This document shows positions 1 through 11,905 of a stretch of DNA of 53,271 bases, in pieces; the first letter of the stretch is position 1, and every line of letters begins with the position of its first letter. Origin of the DNA: Acidimicrobiales bacterium (lineage in GTDB: Bacteria > Actinomycetota > Acidimicrobiia > Acidimicrobiales > GCA-2861595). The translations under genes were made by a program, and so were the position numbers. The stretch lies in contig JAUJNQ010000005.1 of NCBI GenBank assembly GCA_030448025.1, positions 149,423 to 202,693 of the forward strand. The letters run 5' to 3'. The notes below the pieces were generated by a model. The model did no database searches. It saw nothing but the letters and a program-made list of their open reading frames with translations, and was not told the DNA's origin.

Positions 1-830
1 ATGGGGGCCGGGGCGGGCAGGACCTCGGTTGCCCGGTCCAGGGCCTGGCTCAGCCGGCGAGCATCCAGCCGGTCCCGTGGGTCGGGATTGGCCGCCTGGC
101 CGATGATGGGGGCCAGTGCCCCGAGCTCGGGCGGAACCTCCACAGGCGCGCCCACCCGAGCCATGAGCGTGGCCAGTGCGGTGTCGTGAACGAACGGCAC
201 CGCACCGGTGACCACCTCCACCAGCACCAGGGCCAGCGCGTAGACGTCGGTCTTCCCGTCGAGCGGGGAGCCCTGCGCCTGCTCCGGCGAGGCGTAGCGA
301 GCCGTCCCCAGCATGGCGTCGGCCGGCTCGGTCCAGGTTGCCTCGGCCAGCGCCCGGGCGATCCCGAAGTCGGCGATGGCAAGGCGGCCCTCGTCATCGA
401 ACAGCAGGTTGGCGGGCTTGATGTCCCGGTGGACGAGACCCTTGCGATGGGCGTAGTCCAGGCCCCGGGCCACATCGAGCCCGACCCGGAGGGCCTGGGA
501 CGGGGAGAGGAGGTGGCCTTGGTCCAGCAGGTCGCGCAGGCTGCCTCCCTCGAGGAGCTCCAGCACGAGGTAGGGGCCGTCGTCGGACTCGCCCCAGTCG
601 TAGACCCGCATGATGTTGGGGTGGTTGAGGGCCGCCGCCTGCTCGGCCTCGGCCTTGAAGCGGCGCAGGAAGACCTTGTCCTCGGCCAGGCCGGGGTGGA
701 GGACCTTCACCGCCACGCGCCGGCGCAGGGTGGCGTCCTCGGCGAGGAGGACGTTGGCCGAGCCCCCCCTTCCGATGGCCGCCACCAGGCGGTACCGGCC
801 GCCCAGGACCCTGCCGACCTGGTCGGCCAT
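1..830 (-). CDS. Ser/Thr protein kinase, catalytic domain (C-terminus cut off by window edge)
   Basis: Hanks-type kinase that would phosphorylate Ser/Thr on cytosolic or envelope targets. About 276 residues are visible. A glycine loop (IGRGGSANV, about residues 19-27), the ATP-anchoring Lys in VAVKVLH (about 42), the catalytic loop HRDIKPAN (Asp about 136) and the DFG motif (about 154) are all present, followed by GTARYASPEQ typical of the PknB-like group. The C-terminal part, where PknB relatives carry a membrane segment and sensor domains, lies beyond position 1. The ATG at 830 is chosen; an in-frame GTG at 845 is the alternative. The gene is divergent from the small membrane-protein gene at 932. 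Its position beside the Asp23 envelope cluster suggests envelope signalling, which is inference. Confidence 0.93.
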   Translation of the reverse strand, partial: MADQVGRVLGGRYRLVAAIGRGGSANVLLAEDATLRRRVAVKVLHPGLAEDKVFLRRFKAEAEQAAALNHPNIMRVYDWGESDDGPYLVLELLEGGSLRDLLDQGHLLSPSQALRVGLDVARGLDYAHRKGLVHRDIKPANLLFDDEGRLAIADFGIARALAEATWTEPADAMLGTARYASPEQAQGSPLDGKTDVYALALVLVEVVTGAVPFVHDTALATLMARVGAPVEVPPELGALAPIIGQAANPDPRDRLDARRLSQALDRATEVLPAPAP

Positions 831-931
831 GCGCGACGTGGCCACGGGTCGAGGGTAGTGGCTGAGGGTGCTCGATCCGGGGACCGTCCGGCGGCACCAA
901 TGAGCCGGCGCCTCGCGGCAAGAATGAGCCG

Positions 932-1348
932 GTGCGCCTCGGTCCGATCACGTTGCGCCGCGCGGTGTTCGTCATCCTGCTGGCGGTGGCCGGCGGGTCG
1001 CTCTACCTGGCCACCACCCTGCACGACGACTCCCTTACGGCCGGCGTCCGCTCAGGCGTCGTGCGGTCGGTGTCACCCCGGCCCGGCAGCATCCAGCTTC
1101 GCCAGACGGAGGTCCAGGTGGAGCTGGACAGCACCTACGCCGCTGAGCTGGCGATCAACGGGACGGCCATTCCCGACGACCAGCTCGCCGTCATACCGGG
1201 CCTGAACCGCATCTCTTACACCCCAGGAATCGGCCGTGAGATCGAGGTGCTGCCGGCGGGCAGCAACTGTGCCGTCGTGAGGTTCCGCCCCCTTGCCGGT
1301 ACGAGCGGGCAGCCCGGCAGCTATCGCTGGTGCTTCAGCGTCCAGTAG
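932..1348 (+). CDS. Hypothetical single-pass membrane protein
   Basis: 138 residues from a GTG start. One hydrophobic N-terminal segment (about residues 10-28, AVFVILLAVAGGSLYLATT) acts as a signal anchor, and the rest would be extracytoplasmic. The outer part ends with two cysteines (in SNCAVV and YRWCFSV) that could form a disulfide. I do not recognise a family. The ribosome site is weak and the start could differ. It is divergent from the kinase and followed by a 139-bp gap before the Asp23 operon, so it is probably its own transcription unit. Confidence 0.6.
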   Translation: MRLGPITLRRAVFVILLAVAGGSLYLATTLHDDSLTAGVRSGVVRSVSPRPGSIQLRQTEVQVELDSTYAAELAINGTAIPDDQLAVIPGLNRISYTPGIGREIEVLPAGSNCAVVRFRPLAGTSGQPGSYRWCFSVQ

Positions 1349-1487
1349 CCCGGTGCCCGAAGATCACCGGTGCTCGGACGTCATCAAACGGGCGCTCGAA
1401 GGTCTTCTCTCTTGATCGGCTAGAAAGGGGACACTGAGTACCCACCCGAGCCAGTGGTGACCCTCACGAGTCTTGGAGGAATGCCTT

Positions 1488-1940
1488 ATGAGTCAGCAAC
1501 GCAGCGCTTCTGCCGACGTGCAACCGGCGGGCGGGAGCGCTCTGGTCACCGAGCAGGGCCGCACCTCGATCGCCGACTCGGTGGTGTTGAAGATCGCCGG
1601 CGTGGCCTCGCGTGAGGTCAACGGCGTCCACGCCATGGGCTCGGGCGGGGCACGGGCCTTCGGCGCCATCAGGGACAAGATGCCCGGCTCCGGCGGGCAG
1701 AGCCCGTCCCAGGGCGTGACCGTGGAGGTCGGAGAGCGCCAGGCCGCCATCGACATAGATCTGGTCGTCGAGTACGGCGTGTCCATCCCCGACGTGTCCC
1801 AGGCCGTGCGGCGAAACGTCATCCAGCGGGTGGAACGCATGACCGGCCTGGAGGTCACCGAGGTCAACCTCTCGGTCGACGACGTGTACCTGGGGGGCGA
1901 CGACGAGGAAGAGGAGCCCGAACCCGCACGAGTGCAGTGA
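1488..1940 (+). CDS. Asp23/Gls24 family envelope stress protein (copy 1)
   Basis: 150 residues. The Asp23/Gls24 pattern is clear: GRTSIADSVVLKIAGVASREVNGVHAM near the N-terminus, then alternating beta-strands (VTVEVGERQAAIDIDLVVEYG) and a helix with VRRNVIQRVERMTGLEVTEVNLSVDDV. Members are cytosolic and are tethered to the membrane by AmaP-type anchors in Staphylococcus. The tail is strongly acidic (DDEEEEPEP). ATG 1488 is preferred over the in-frame TTG at 1473 because GGAGGA at 1475-1480 lies 7 bases upstream. It is the first gene of an envelope-stress cluster and its stop overlaps the next gene. Confidence 0.9.
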   Translation: MSQQRSASADVQPAGGSALVTEQGRTSIADSVVLKIAGVASREVNGVHAMGSGGARAFGAIRDKMPGSGGQSPSQGVTVEVGERQAAIDIDLVVEYGVSIPDVSQAVRRNVIQRVERMTGLEVTEVNLSVDDVYLGGDDEEEEPEPARVQ

Positions 1941-2272
1941 TGCCGGTCGATCCCGATGCCGTCTCTGCGGCGGCACTCTCCTGCCCGGAGGTGGCAGGGC
2001 TGTCGGGAGGCCTCGTGGGCGAAGTGGCCACGTACCTACCGGGGCGAAGCGTGGCCGGCGTGCGCATCACCGATGACGAAGTCGAGATCCACATCGTCGC
2101 CCGCTGGTGCGCCAACCTCCCGGAGGTGGCCGACGCCGTCCGCCGGGCCGTGAAGCCCGTCACCGGGGGCCTGCGGGTCTCGGTCTACGTGGAGGACATC
2201 GAGGTGCCGGACGAGCCTGGCCAGTCAGACGTGCTCGCTGAGCAAGGAGCCGGCAGTGGCGCTCGACCATGA
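1940..2272 (+). CDS. Small Asp23-like protein
   Basis: 110 residues from ATG 1940, which shares one base with the upstream TGA; a GTG at 1937 directly precedes it. The core VAGVRITDDEVEIHIVARWCANLPEVADAVRRAVKPVTGGLRVSVYVEDIEVP repeats the strand-strand-helix-strand order of Asp23 domains, in shortened form and without the N-terminal helix of the full family. It is probably a divergent Asp23 paralogue that pairs with the copies on either side. The call rests on pattern and context, not on a profile match. Confidence 0.7.
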   Translation: MPVDPDAVSAAALSCPEVAGLSGGLVGEVATYLPGRSVAGVRITDDEVEIHIVARWCANLPEVADAVRRAVKPVTGGLRVSVYVEDIEVPDEPGQSDVLAEQGAGSGARP

Positions 2273-2537
2273 GGTGCTCGGGGTCAGTGCCGGCGCCCCG
2301 CCACACGACGTGCGGGCGGCCTTCCGGCGCTTCGCCCGGCTCCACCACCCCGACCTCGGCGGCAACCAGGAGGCCTTCCGGGCCGGGCTCGAGGCCTACC
2401 AGCGCCTGGCCGGGCTGCGAGCGCCATCGTCGGGGGCCGAGGTGGTCTTCCACCGGCGGCCGCGGGGGCTCGAGGTCCTCACCGCCGGATGGAAGGCCCG
2501 CCGTGACCGGCGTCACCGTCGCGCTCGTGTGACCTAG
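2256..2537 (+). CDS. Small J-domain protein
   Basis: 93 residues from GTG 2256, overlapping the previous gene by 17 bases. DHEVLGVSAGAPPHDVRAAFRRFARLHHPDLGGNQEAFRAGLEAYQRL is a compact J domain with the HPD triad (about residues 34-36) that stimulates DnaK ATPase. The remainder is a short basic tail (RRDRRHRRARVT). There is no zinc or substrate-binding domain, so it would recruit DnaK to something bound by its tail or by its Asp23 neighbours. Its place inside an Asp23 operon is unusual. Confidence 0.85.
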   Translation: MALDHEVLGVSAGAPPHDVRAAFRRFARLHHPDLGGNQEAFRAGLEAYQRLAGLRAPSSGAEVVFHRRPRGLEVLTAGWKARRDRRHRRARVT

Positions 2538-2583
2538 TGCCTCCGGTCAATAGCTCATATTCCTAGAAGGAGAATGCAGGATC

Positions 2584-2766
2584 ATGCAGCAGACCACCAT
2601 CGTCGGCCTCTTCGTCGGGCTCATCCTGGGCTTGGCCCTCGTGCTCGAGAGCTTCGGCGCCATGCTCATCGTCGCCTTCTTCGGCGCACTCGGCTTCCTG
2701 GCCATGAAGGTGGTGGAGGGTGAGATCGACCTCACCGACTACCTGGGCGGAAGGAACAAGAAGTAA
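2584..2766 (+). CDS. DUF2273 small membrane protein
   Basis: 60 residues with two closely spaced hydrophobic helices (about residues 5-21 and 26-42) and a charged tail ending GGRNKK. Length and context match DUF2273 proteins, which lie next to asp23/gls24 and amaP genes in Firmicutes and Actinobacteria. A good ribosome site (AAGGAG at 2568-2573) precedes ATG 2584. It probably helps anchor or assemble the Asp23 layer at the membrane; the biochemical role is not established. Confidence 0.85.
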   Translation: MQQTTIVGLFVGLILGLALVLESFGAMLIVAFFGALGFLAMKVVEGEIDLTDYLGGRNKK

Positions 2767-2768
2767 CA

Positions 2769-3218
2769 GTGGCCAGCACCGGTGAGGACGTCACCGCCGA
2801 CACCACTCGCGACGTCAACCCTCTCCCTGCCACCGATCCAGGCCGGGTCGCAGGGCTGCGGACCCCTCGGGGCGAGACCACCATCGCGCCGCTGGTGGTC
2901 GAGAAGATCGCGTCCAGGGCGGCCACGGAGGTAGACGGCGTGAGCGGCGTGGTGCGCACCGGGCTCGGGCGGTTGCTGCCGTGGGTCTCGAACGACTCGT
3001 CGGCTGGGGCCGCCGCCGACGTCCACCGGGAGACGGTGTCGGTGGACCTCACGGTGAACGTGCGCTACCCGGAGCCGGTCGGCAGGGTGACCGGCAACGT
3101 CCGGGACCGGGTGACGGAGCGGTTGGCTGCGCTCACCGGGCTCACCGCCACCGAGGTCAACATCGTGGTCGAAGAGCTGGTGGTCGAGCCTCGCGATGGC
3201 CGGCGCAGGGTGGAGTAG
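2769..3218 (+). CDS. Asp23/Gls24 family envelope stress protein (copy 2)
   Basis: 149 residues from GTG 2769, two bases after the DUF2273 stop. The family pattern is present: TTIAPLVVEKIASRAATEVDGVSGV, then VSVDLTVNVRYPEPVGRVTGNVRDRVTERLAALTGLTATEVNIVVEEL. An N-terminal extension of about 35 residues is Thr/Asp-rich and likely disordered. It shares the core with copy 1 but the flanks differ, so the two probably form a hetero-oligomer or act under different conditions. The 3' end overlaps the next gene by 23 bases. Confidence 0.9.
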   Translation: MASTGEDVTADTTRDVNPLPATDPGRVAGLRTPRGETTIAPLVVEKIASRAATEVDGVSGVVRTGLGRLLPWVSNDSSAGAAADVHRETVSVDLTVNVRYPEPVGRVTGNVRDRVTERLAALTGLTATEVNIVVEELVVEPRDGRRRVE

Positions 3219-3755
3219 CGCACGGGTGCGGGTCCTCAGCCGGCTCATCGCCTTGGCCGTGGCGCTCGGCCTCTTCGTGGGCGGGATCGTGGTGGCGGTG
3301 GAGATCGTGTTCGCCGAGATCGGGCGCGAGCCTTGGGTCATCCCCTACGACGAGTGGTATGAGAGCGCACGCATCAACGCCTGGTCGTCGCCGTCCACCA
3401 GGCGGCTCGCCCTCGCGCTGGTGGTGGCCGGTCTGCTCCTCCTGCTCCTCCAGCTGGCGCGGCGGCGCCCCACGGCACTGGCCATGGAGATGGGGGCTCG
3501 ACCCACGCCGCGGACCTCAACCGCCGAGGCGTCGAGCGATCCCTGGTGCGGGCGGTGAGCCGCGTGGACGGGGTGGCCTCGGCCAAGGCCAGGATCTCGA
3601 GCAAGCGCACCCGCGTCACGGCCAGCAGCAACCGCCGCCTGCCCGGCGACCTCGAGGCGCGGGTCACCCGAGCGGCCGAGGAGCGGCTGTCGGCGCTGCG
3701 ACTGGCCAGTCCGCCACCGCTGTCGGTGAGGCTGGACAGCCGGGGCCAGCGATGA
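3196..3755 (+). pseudogene. Two-helix membrane protein of Asp23 locus (DUF6286-like), one frameshift
   Basis: The first reading frame (3196 on) encodes a membrane protein with helices at about residues 16-37 and 73-86. The second frame continues the family's C-terminal domain (RRGVERSLVRAVSRVDGVASAKARISSKRTRVTASS) to a stop at 3753-3755. The switch lies near the G run at 3490-3495. Adding one G there joins the two frames into one protein of about 186 residues. In Actinobacteria this protein class follows Asp23 genes and is thought to work with AmaP. It is either a one-base assembly error or a recent inactivation; codon bias stays normal on both sides, which favours error. Confidence 0.75.
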
Positions 3756-3777
3756 CGGGCCAGCGATGACGGGCCAG
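3743..3777 (+). repeat. 14-bp tandem duplication at a stop/start junction
   Basis: The unit GGGCCAGCGATGAC occurs 2.5 times head to tail. Each copy carries an ATGA. The first ATGA contains the stop of the upstream gene and the second the start of the downstream gene, so the duplication has pulled apart an ancestral ATGA stop/start overlap by 14 bases. Confidence 0.9.
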
Positions 3778-4360
3778 GCCGTTGACAACCGGGGCCCCGA
3801 CCGGCTCAACCGGCGGGTGCTGGTGCTGCTGTCACTGCTCCTCCTCGGTGCCGGTGGGTACGCCCTGGCTCGGGGCTACGAGGCCTTCGGCGCCGAACCG
3901 GCGGACGACGAGGTCCTCCTCGAGCCCGTGCGCGATTTCGTGAGTCGCTACCAGACCTGGTTCTGGATCGTCGTCCTTGGCCTGTGCCTGATCGTGGCCT
4001 ACCTCGCCCTGCGTTGGCTCGTGGCCCAGTTCCGCTCCCCCGGCTCACGGAGATGGACCTCACCGGCGACGGCTCGAAGGGGTCCACCCACCTCCGGGCG
4101 GCAGGTGCGTCCGACGCCCTGGCCACCGACATCGAGACCTACCGGGGCGTGACCTCGGCGTCGGCACGTCTCATCGAGGACGGTGATCGACCCGAGGTCG
4201 ACGTGCGGGTGGACGTGAACGACGACGCCGACGTCCCGCCCTGCGGACCAAGATCGAGGAGGAGGCCCTGCGGCGCTTCTCCCAGGCACTCGAGGTTTCC
4301 GCCGTGGACGCCAGGCTCCACCTCCGCCTCACCGAGCCCGCTCCACGCCTCGTTCGCTGA
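3766..4360 (+). pseudogene. AmaP-like membrane anchor of Asp23, two frameshifts
   Basis: The start at ATG 3766 gives two membrane helices (RRVLVLLSLLLLGAGGYALA and WFWIVVLGLCLIVAYLALRWLV), the hairpin topology of the alkaline-shock anchor AmaP. The cytosolic domain then appears in two other frames: LTEMDLTGDGSKGSTHLRAAGASDALATDIETYRGV from about 4045 and TKIEEEALRRFSQALEVSAVDARLHL from about 4244, ending at the TGA at 4358-4360. Adding one C in the run at 4036-4041 and one G near 4236-4240 restores about 198 residues. AmaP tethers Asp23 to the membrane. Frameshifts may be assembly errors, as codon bias is intact. Confidence 0.75.
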
Positions 4361-5078
4361 CACCCAGGTCCCGGGCGTTGCGCCTTTGCCGCGGGACTGT
4401 CGGTCGTCGTCGGGCTGCTCATGGTCGCTGGCATCGTGCTGGCGGTGCAGGTCCAGCTGGCGCGGACGCAGCGGCGTCTTCCCGCGTCCACTCCGCTGGT
4501 GCTCGACGCCACCGTCGGCGGTGGGCCATCCGGGGGCGCCCCGACAACGAGCGCGCTGCGCATGGTATGGCTCGGCGACTCCACAGCCGCCGGAGTGGGC
4601 GCCGACGATCCGGACGGCGCACTGCCGCGCCAGGTGGCGGCCGGGCTCGGACGCCCGGTGGAGCTGACGGTCCTGGCCAAGTCCGGTGCCCGAGTGGACG
4701 ACGTCATCGAGAACCAACTCCCGAGGGTGGCAGCGCTCGACCCCGACGTGGTGGTCATCAGCGTCGGAGCCAACGACGTGGTGCACCTCACCTCCAAGGG
4801 ACGCTTCACCAGCCGGTACCGCCGCCTCCTGGACGAGCTCGGCGCAACCCCGGTGATCGTGCTCGGCGTCCCCGACATGGGCGCCGCCCACGCTTCGCCC
4901 AGCCCCTCCGGGCCATCGCCGGATGGCGAGGCCGAGTCCTGGACGAACAGATCAGGGACGAGGTGGCCGGCCGGGCCGGCACCGGGTACGTCGACATCGC
5001 CGGCCGCACCGGTCCTCCCATGCGCCGAGATCCCGACCGGTACTTCGCCCTCGACCGCTACCACCCGAACCAGGCCGG

Positions 5079-8482
<3,404 letters not shown>

Positions 8483-8506
8483 GGGGCTGGTCAGGCGCAG
8501 GGCTGA

Positions 8507-9547
8507 TCAGGCGGCGATGCCGCTGCCGAGGACACGGTCGCCCTCGTAGAGCACCACCGTCTGGCCGGGCGCCACCCGGCGCTCCGGCTCGCGGAAGCGG
8601 ATGCCGTCGCCCCTGAACACCGCGGGGTGCGGGCGCCCATGGGCGCTGGACTGCACTTCCACCTGCCGACCGGCGACCACGGGCTCGTCCACCCAGCCCA
8701 GGCTGGTGAGACGGACCTCCTCGGTCTCCAGCTCGTGGACCGGCCCCACCACCACCCGGGCCGAGGCCACGTCGACCGACAGGGCATAGCGTCGCTCGCC
8801 TCCCGGCCCATCGCCGAGGCCCCGGCGTTGGCCCACCGTCACCAGCTCAACGGCCGGGACGCCCCCAACGTCTTCACCGGTGGCTGAGTCCACCAGGCGA
8901 CCCGGGCGCAAGCCGATCCGCTCCCCGAGGAATGCCCGGCGCCCGCCGGTGGCGGTGACGAAGCACACGTCCTGGCTGTCGGGCTTGGCCGCGGTGCGCA
9001 GGCCGAGCGAGCCTGCTCGGGCCCGCACCTCGTCCTTGGTGAGCTCCCCCACCGGGAGCAGGACCTGGGCCAGCTGCTCCTGGCCCAGCATGGACAGCAC
9101 GTAGGACTGGTCCTTGGCCCCGTCGAGCCCGCGCCGGAGCTGCCAGCGCCCACCATCGGGCACCACCCGGGCGTGGTGGCCGGTGGCCACGGCGGCGAAG
9201 CCGAGCCGGCGGGCCCGGTGCAGGAAGCGGTCGAACTTGAGATGGCGGTTGCACTCCACGCACGGGTTGGGCGTGCGCCCGGCGGCGTGGGCGGCCACGT
9301 AGGGCTCCACCACCCGGGTCTCGAAGTCCTCTCCGAAGTTGAACACGTGGTGGACGATCCCGAGCTGCTGGGCCACGCGCCGGGCGTCGTCCACGTCGGC
9401 GACCGAGCAGCACCCCGAATCGCTGTCGCCGCCCCACAGCTTCATGGTGGCTCCGACCACCTCGTGGCCCGCCTCCACCAGCATGGCGGCGGCCACCGAG
9501 GAGTCGACGCCTCCGGACATGGCCACGAGCACGCGCAGGCGCTGCAT
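8507..9547 (-). CDS. mnmA: tRNA-specific 2-thiouridylase MnmA
   Basis: 346 residues. It thiolates U34 of Glu, Gln and Lys tRNAs using persulfide sulfur and ATP. The PP-loop SGGVDSS is at residues 11-17, the first catalytic Cys is in NPCVECN (Cys96), and the second is in SQDVCF (Cys195), the pair that handles persulfide and disulfide. C-terminal beta-barrels complete the family length. Its start directly follows the stop of the cysteine desulfurase gene, which supplies the sulfur, so the pair works as a unit. Confidence 0.97.
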   Translation of the reverse strand: MQRLRVLVAMSGGVDSSVAAAMLVEAGHEVVGATMKLWGGDSDSGCCSVADVDDARRVAQQLGIVHHVFNFGEDFETRVVEPYVAAHAAGRTPNPCVECNRHLKFDRFLHRARRLGFAAVATGHHARVVPDGGRWQLRRGLDGAKDQSYVLSMLGQEQLAQVLLPVGELTKDEVRARAGSLGLRTAAKPDSQDVCFVTATGGRRAFLGERIGLRPGRLVDSATGEDVGGVPAVELVTVGQRRGLGDGPGGERRYALSVDVASARVVVGPVHELETEEVRLTSLGWVDEPVVAGRQVEVQSSAHGRPHPAVFRGDGIRFREPERRVAPGQTVVLYEGDRVLGSGIAA

Positions 9548-10669
9548 TCAGGGCTCCCGGAGCCGGGCCACTGCGTCGGGCACTGCCTTGAGGGCCAGGT
9601 CCACGTCGTCGTCGGTCGTGGTGGCGCCGAGCGACAGCCGGAGGCTGGAAAGGGCGTCGACTCGGCTGACTCCCATCGCCGTCAGCACGTGCGAGGGCTC
9701 CATGGCGCCACTGGTGCAGGCCGAGCCGGCCGAGACGCAGACACCGGCGTCGTCGAGCAGCACGAGGAGGGCCTCGCTCTCCACGCCCTGGAAGCGGAGG
9801 TGGCAGCTACCGGCCACCTTGCGGTCACGGGACACGGTCTCAGTGGTGCCGGGGACGGCCTCGGCCAAGCCGTCGGCCAGCCGGTCGCGCAGGACGCTCA
9901 CGCGCTCGACCATCGCCGTCCGCTCGGCCACCGTGGCCCGCATGGCCGCCGCCATGCCCACGATGCCGGCCACGTTGTGGGTGCCGCTGCGGCGGTCGCG
10001 CTCCTGGCCGCCGCCGTGGATGATGGGGCTCACCTCCGTGCCGGTGCGCACCACCAGCGCGCCCACACCCTTCGGCCCTCCGAACTTGTGGGCGCTGACC
10101 GCCACCAGGTCGGCCGGTGCCGCCAGGGCGGCCACGTCGAGCCACAGGAAAGCCTGCACCGCGTCGGTGTGCAGAGCGGCGCCGGGCGCCTTGTCCCGGA
10201 GAACGGAGGCGACCATATCCAGCGGCTCGACGACGCCCACCTCGTTGTTGGCCAGCATCACCGACAGCACCGAGACCTCGTCGTGGAGCGCATCGCCAAG
10301 TCGATCGAGGTCCACCACGCCGTCGGGCCCCACGGCGATCACGGTCCCGCCCAGCACCTCGGTGGTGTGGAGGACGGCGTGGTGCTCGACGGCGGTGCAC
10401 ATGACGATCCCGCCGCGCCGAGCCCGCACTCCCGAGAGCGCCAGGTTGTCGGCCTCGGTGCCGCCGGCGGTGAACACCACCTCGCCCGGCTCACACCCGA
10501 GGCACTCGGCCACGGTGTCGCGCGCCTCGTCGACGGCCAGGCGTGCCGCTCGGGAGATCCCATGGGCGCCGGAGGGGTTGCCATAGTGCTCGGTGAGGTA
10601 GGGGAGCATGGCTTCCAGTGCCTCGGGGCGTAGCGGGGTGGTGGCTGCGTGGTCGAGATATGCGGGCAT
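9548..10669 (-). CDS. Cysteine desulfurase (NifS/IscS class)
   Basis: 373 residues from ATG 10669 (MPAYLDHAATTPLRP, the usual start of the family); an upstream in-frame start at 10732 would add 21 unlike residues. PLP enzyme that converts cysteine to alanine plus enzyme-bound persulfide. SAHKFGGPKG carries the PLP Lys (about 195) and SAGSACTSG the persulfide Cys (about 318). The short active-site loop is of the IscS/NifS type. The gene abuts mnmA and probably feeds it; an Fe-S role is also possible as no other nifS is seen here. Confidence 0.95.
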   Translation of the reverse strand: MPAYLDHAATTPLRPEALEAMLPYLTEHYGNPSGAHGISRAARLAVDEARDTVAECLGCEPGEVVFTAGGTEADNLALSGVRARRGGIVMCTAVEHHAVLHTTEVLGGTVIAVGPDGVVDLDRLGDALHDEVSVLSVMLANNEVGVVEPLDMVASVLRDKAPGAALHTDAVQAFLWLDVAALAAPADLVAVSAHKFGGPKGVGALVVRTGTEVSPIIHGGGQERDRRSGTHNVAGIVGMAAAMRATVAERTAMVERVSVLRDRLADGLAEAVPGTTETVSRDRKVAGSCHLRFQGVESEALLVLLDDAGVCVSAGSACTSGAMEPSHVLTAMGVSRVDALSSLRLSLGATTTDDDVDLALKAVPDAVARLREP

Positions 10670-10730
10670 CCGGAGGCCCAGGCTAGGGGATGGAGTGCAA
10701 ACACCATCCTCTGTCCATAACATGCAGTTC

Positions 10731-11324
10731 ATGAGATGGTGGTACGAACAGAACGGTCAGACCAACGGCCCCGTGGATGACGGCGAACTGCGCGACCTCG
10801 TCGAGCAGGGCACCCTCGACCAGACCAGCCAGGTCATCCAGGAGGGTGCCTCGGAATGGACCACGGTGGCCCAGGAGGCGTCGAGCATCGGCCTCAGCTC
10901 TGGTGCCGGTGGCAGCCCTGCGGCGGCACCCACCTCGGGATACGTACCGAGGTACACCAGCGCCCCGATGACCGAGCCCGTCCAAACTTCGGCTCCACCA
11001 CAGGGTCAGTACGGCACTCCTGCGCAACCGCCTTACGGTGCGCCGACGCCTGACGCGGCCTCGACCCCTTCCACTGGGGAAGCCGCCGACAACGGCGGAG
11101 CCTCGATCTTCAGTGGCAAGTTCTGGGTCGACTTGGCCGAGCGAGTCGTTCGCACCTTCCTGCAGACCTTCCTCGGGGCGCTCTTCGTGGGAGGTGTTCT
11201 CGACGTGTCCATACCGACCGTGAAGGCGGCTGCGATCGCCGGCATCGCGGCTGTCCTGGCTGTAGTCATGGGCCTGCTGAGCGGCCCGATCGGGCGCAAG
11301 GGCAGCGCTTCGACCGTCGTCTAG
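10731..11324 (+). CDS. GYF_2 domain fused to r1t-holin-like membrane segment
   Basis: 197 residues from ATG 10731; ATG 10722 would add three residues. Residues 1-50 (MRWWYEQNGQTNGPVDDGEL...EWTTVA) match the GYF_2/DUF4339 fold, a small domain thought to bind proline-rich peptides. A Pro/Ser/Gln-rich linker (about 58-125) could itself be such a ligand. The C-terminal part, FWVDLAERVVRTFLQTFLGALF followed by a second helix (AAAIAGIAAVLAVVMGLLSGPIG), resembles r1t-family phage holins. There are no phage genes around, so it is a domesticated membrane module rather than a lysis gene. Function unknown. Confidence 0.8.
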   Translation: MRWWYEQNGQTNGPVDDGELRDLVEQGTLDQTSQVIQEGASEWTTVAQEASSIGLSSGAGGSPAAAPTSGYVPRYTSAPMTEPVQTSAPPQGQYGTPAQPPYGAPTPDAASTPSTGEAADNGGASIFSGKFWVDLAERVVRTFLQTFLGALFVGGVLDVSIPTVKAAAIAGIAAVLAVVMGLLSGPIGRKGSASTVV

Positions 11325-11390
11325 GGCGAGCCGCCTCGATGCGGAACCGCCGGGCCCAAAGACGGCACTCGTCCCGTAGAATGCCCGATC

Positions 11391-11884
11391 ATGCGCTGGT
11401 ACTACGAAAAGAGCGGCCAGACCCATGGGCCGGTTGAGGACCAGGAGCTGCGGAACCTCGTTCAACAAGGGGTCCTCAACTACGGCAGTCGGATCATCCT
11501 GGAGGTGAATCAGACTGGGGAACCGTCGGCCAGCACGCATCCCAGCTAGGCATCAACCCGGTTGCCGACGGACACTCGCAACAACTGCCCGCCGCGATCG
11601 ACACCAGGCGCCGGAGTGCCGAGGAGCGGAAAGCCCTTCTTGCTCGGCAAATCCAGATGGCGGCTGCGAGCAGGCGACGAGTCGAATCCCAGTCAGACTT
11701 CCAAGCGGTCATGGTCCTGGGCAAGCCGGTCAACCATGTGCTCCACGCGATCCTGACAATCTTCACTTGCCTGCTGTGGGGCATAGTTTGGCTGATCGTG
11801 GGACTCACCGGTGGCGAAAAGCGGGAGCTGCTCCTGGTGGACGAATTTGGCAACGTTCACGTCCAGCATCTGGGCAAGAGTTAG
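11391..11884 (+). pseudogene. Second GYF_2 membrane protein, one frameshift
   Basis: The N-terminus from ATG 11391 (MRWYYEKSGQTHGPVEDQELRNLVQQGVL) is a close paralogue of the preceding GYF_2 domain. The domain continues in another frame (ESDWGTVGQHASQLGINPV) from about 11505; one added G near 11503 restores a protein of about 164 residues. After a charged linker, one or two helices (HAILTIFTCLLWGIVWLIVGLTGG) are followed by EKRELLLVDEFGNVHVQHLG, a tail common in small actinobacterial membrane proteins. Base composition here is less GC-rich than the core genes, consistent with acquired DNA. Confidence 0.7.
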
Positions 11885-11905
11885 TGCCGGGGAAGACCCG
11901 AGAGA

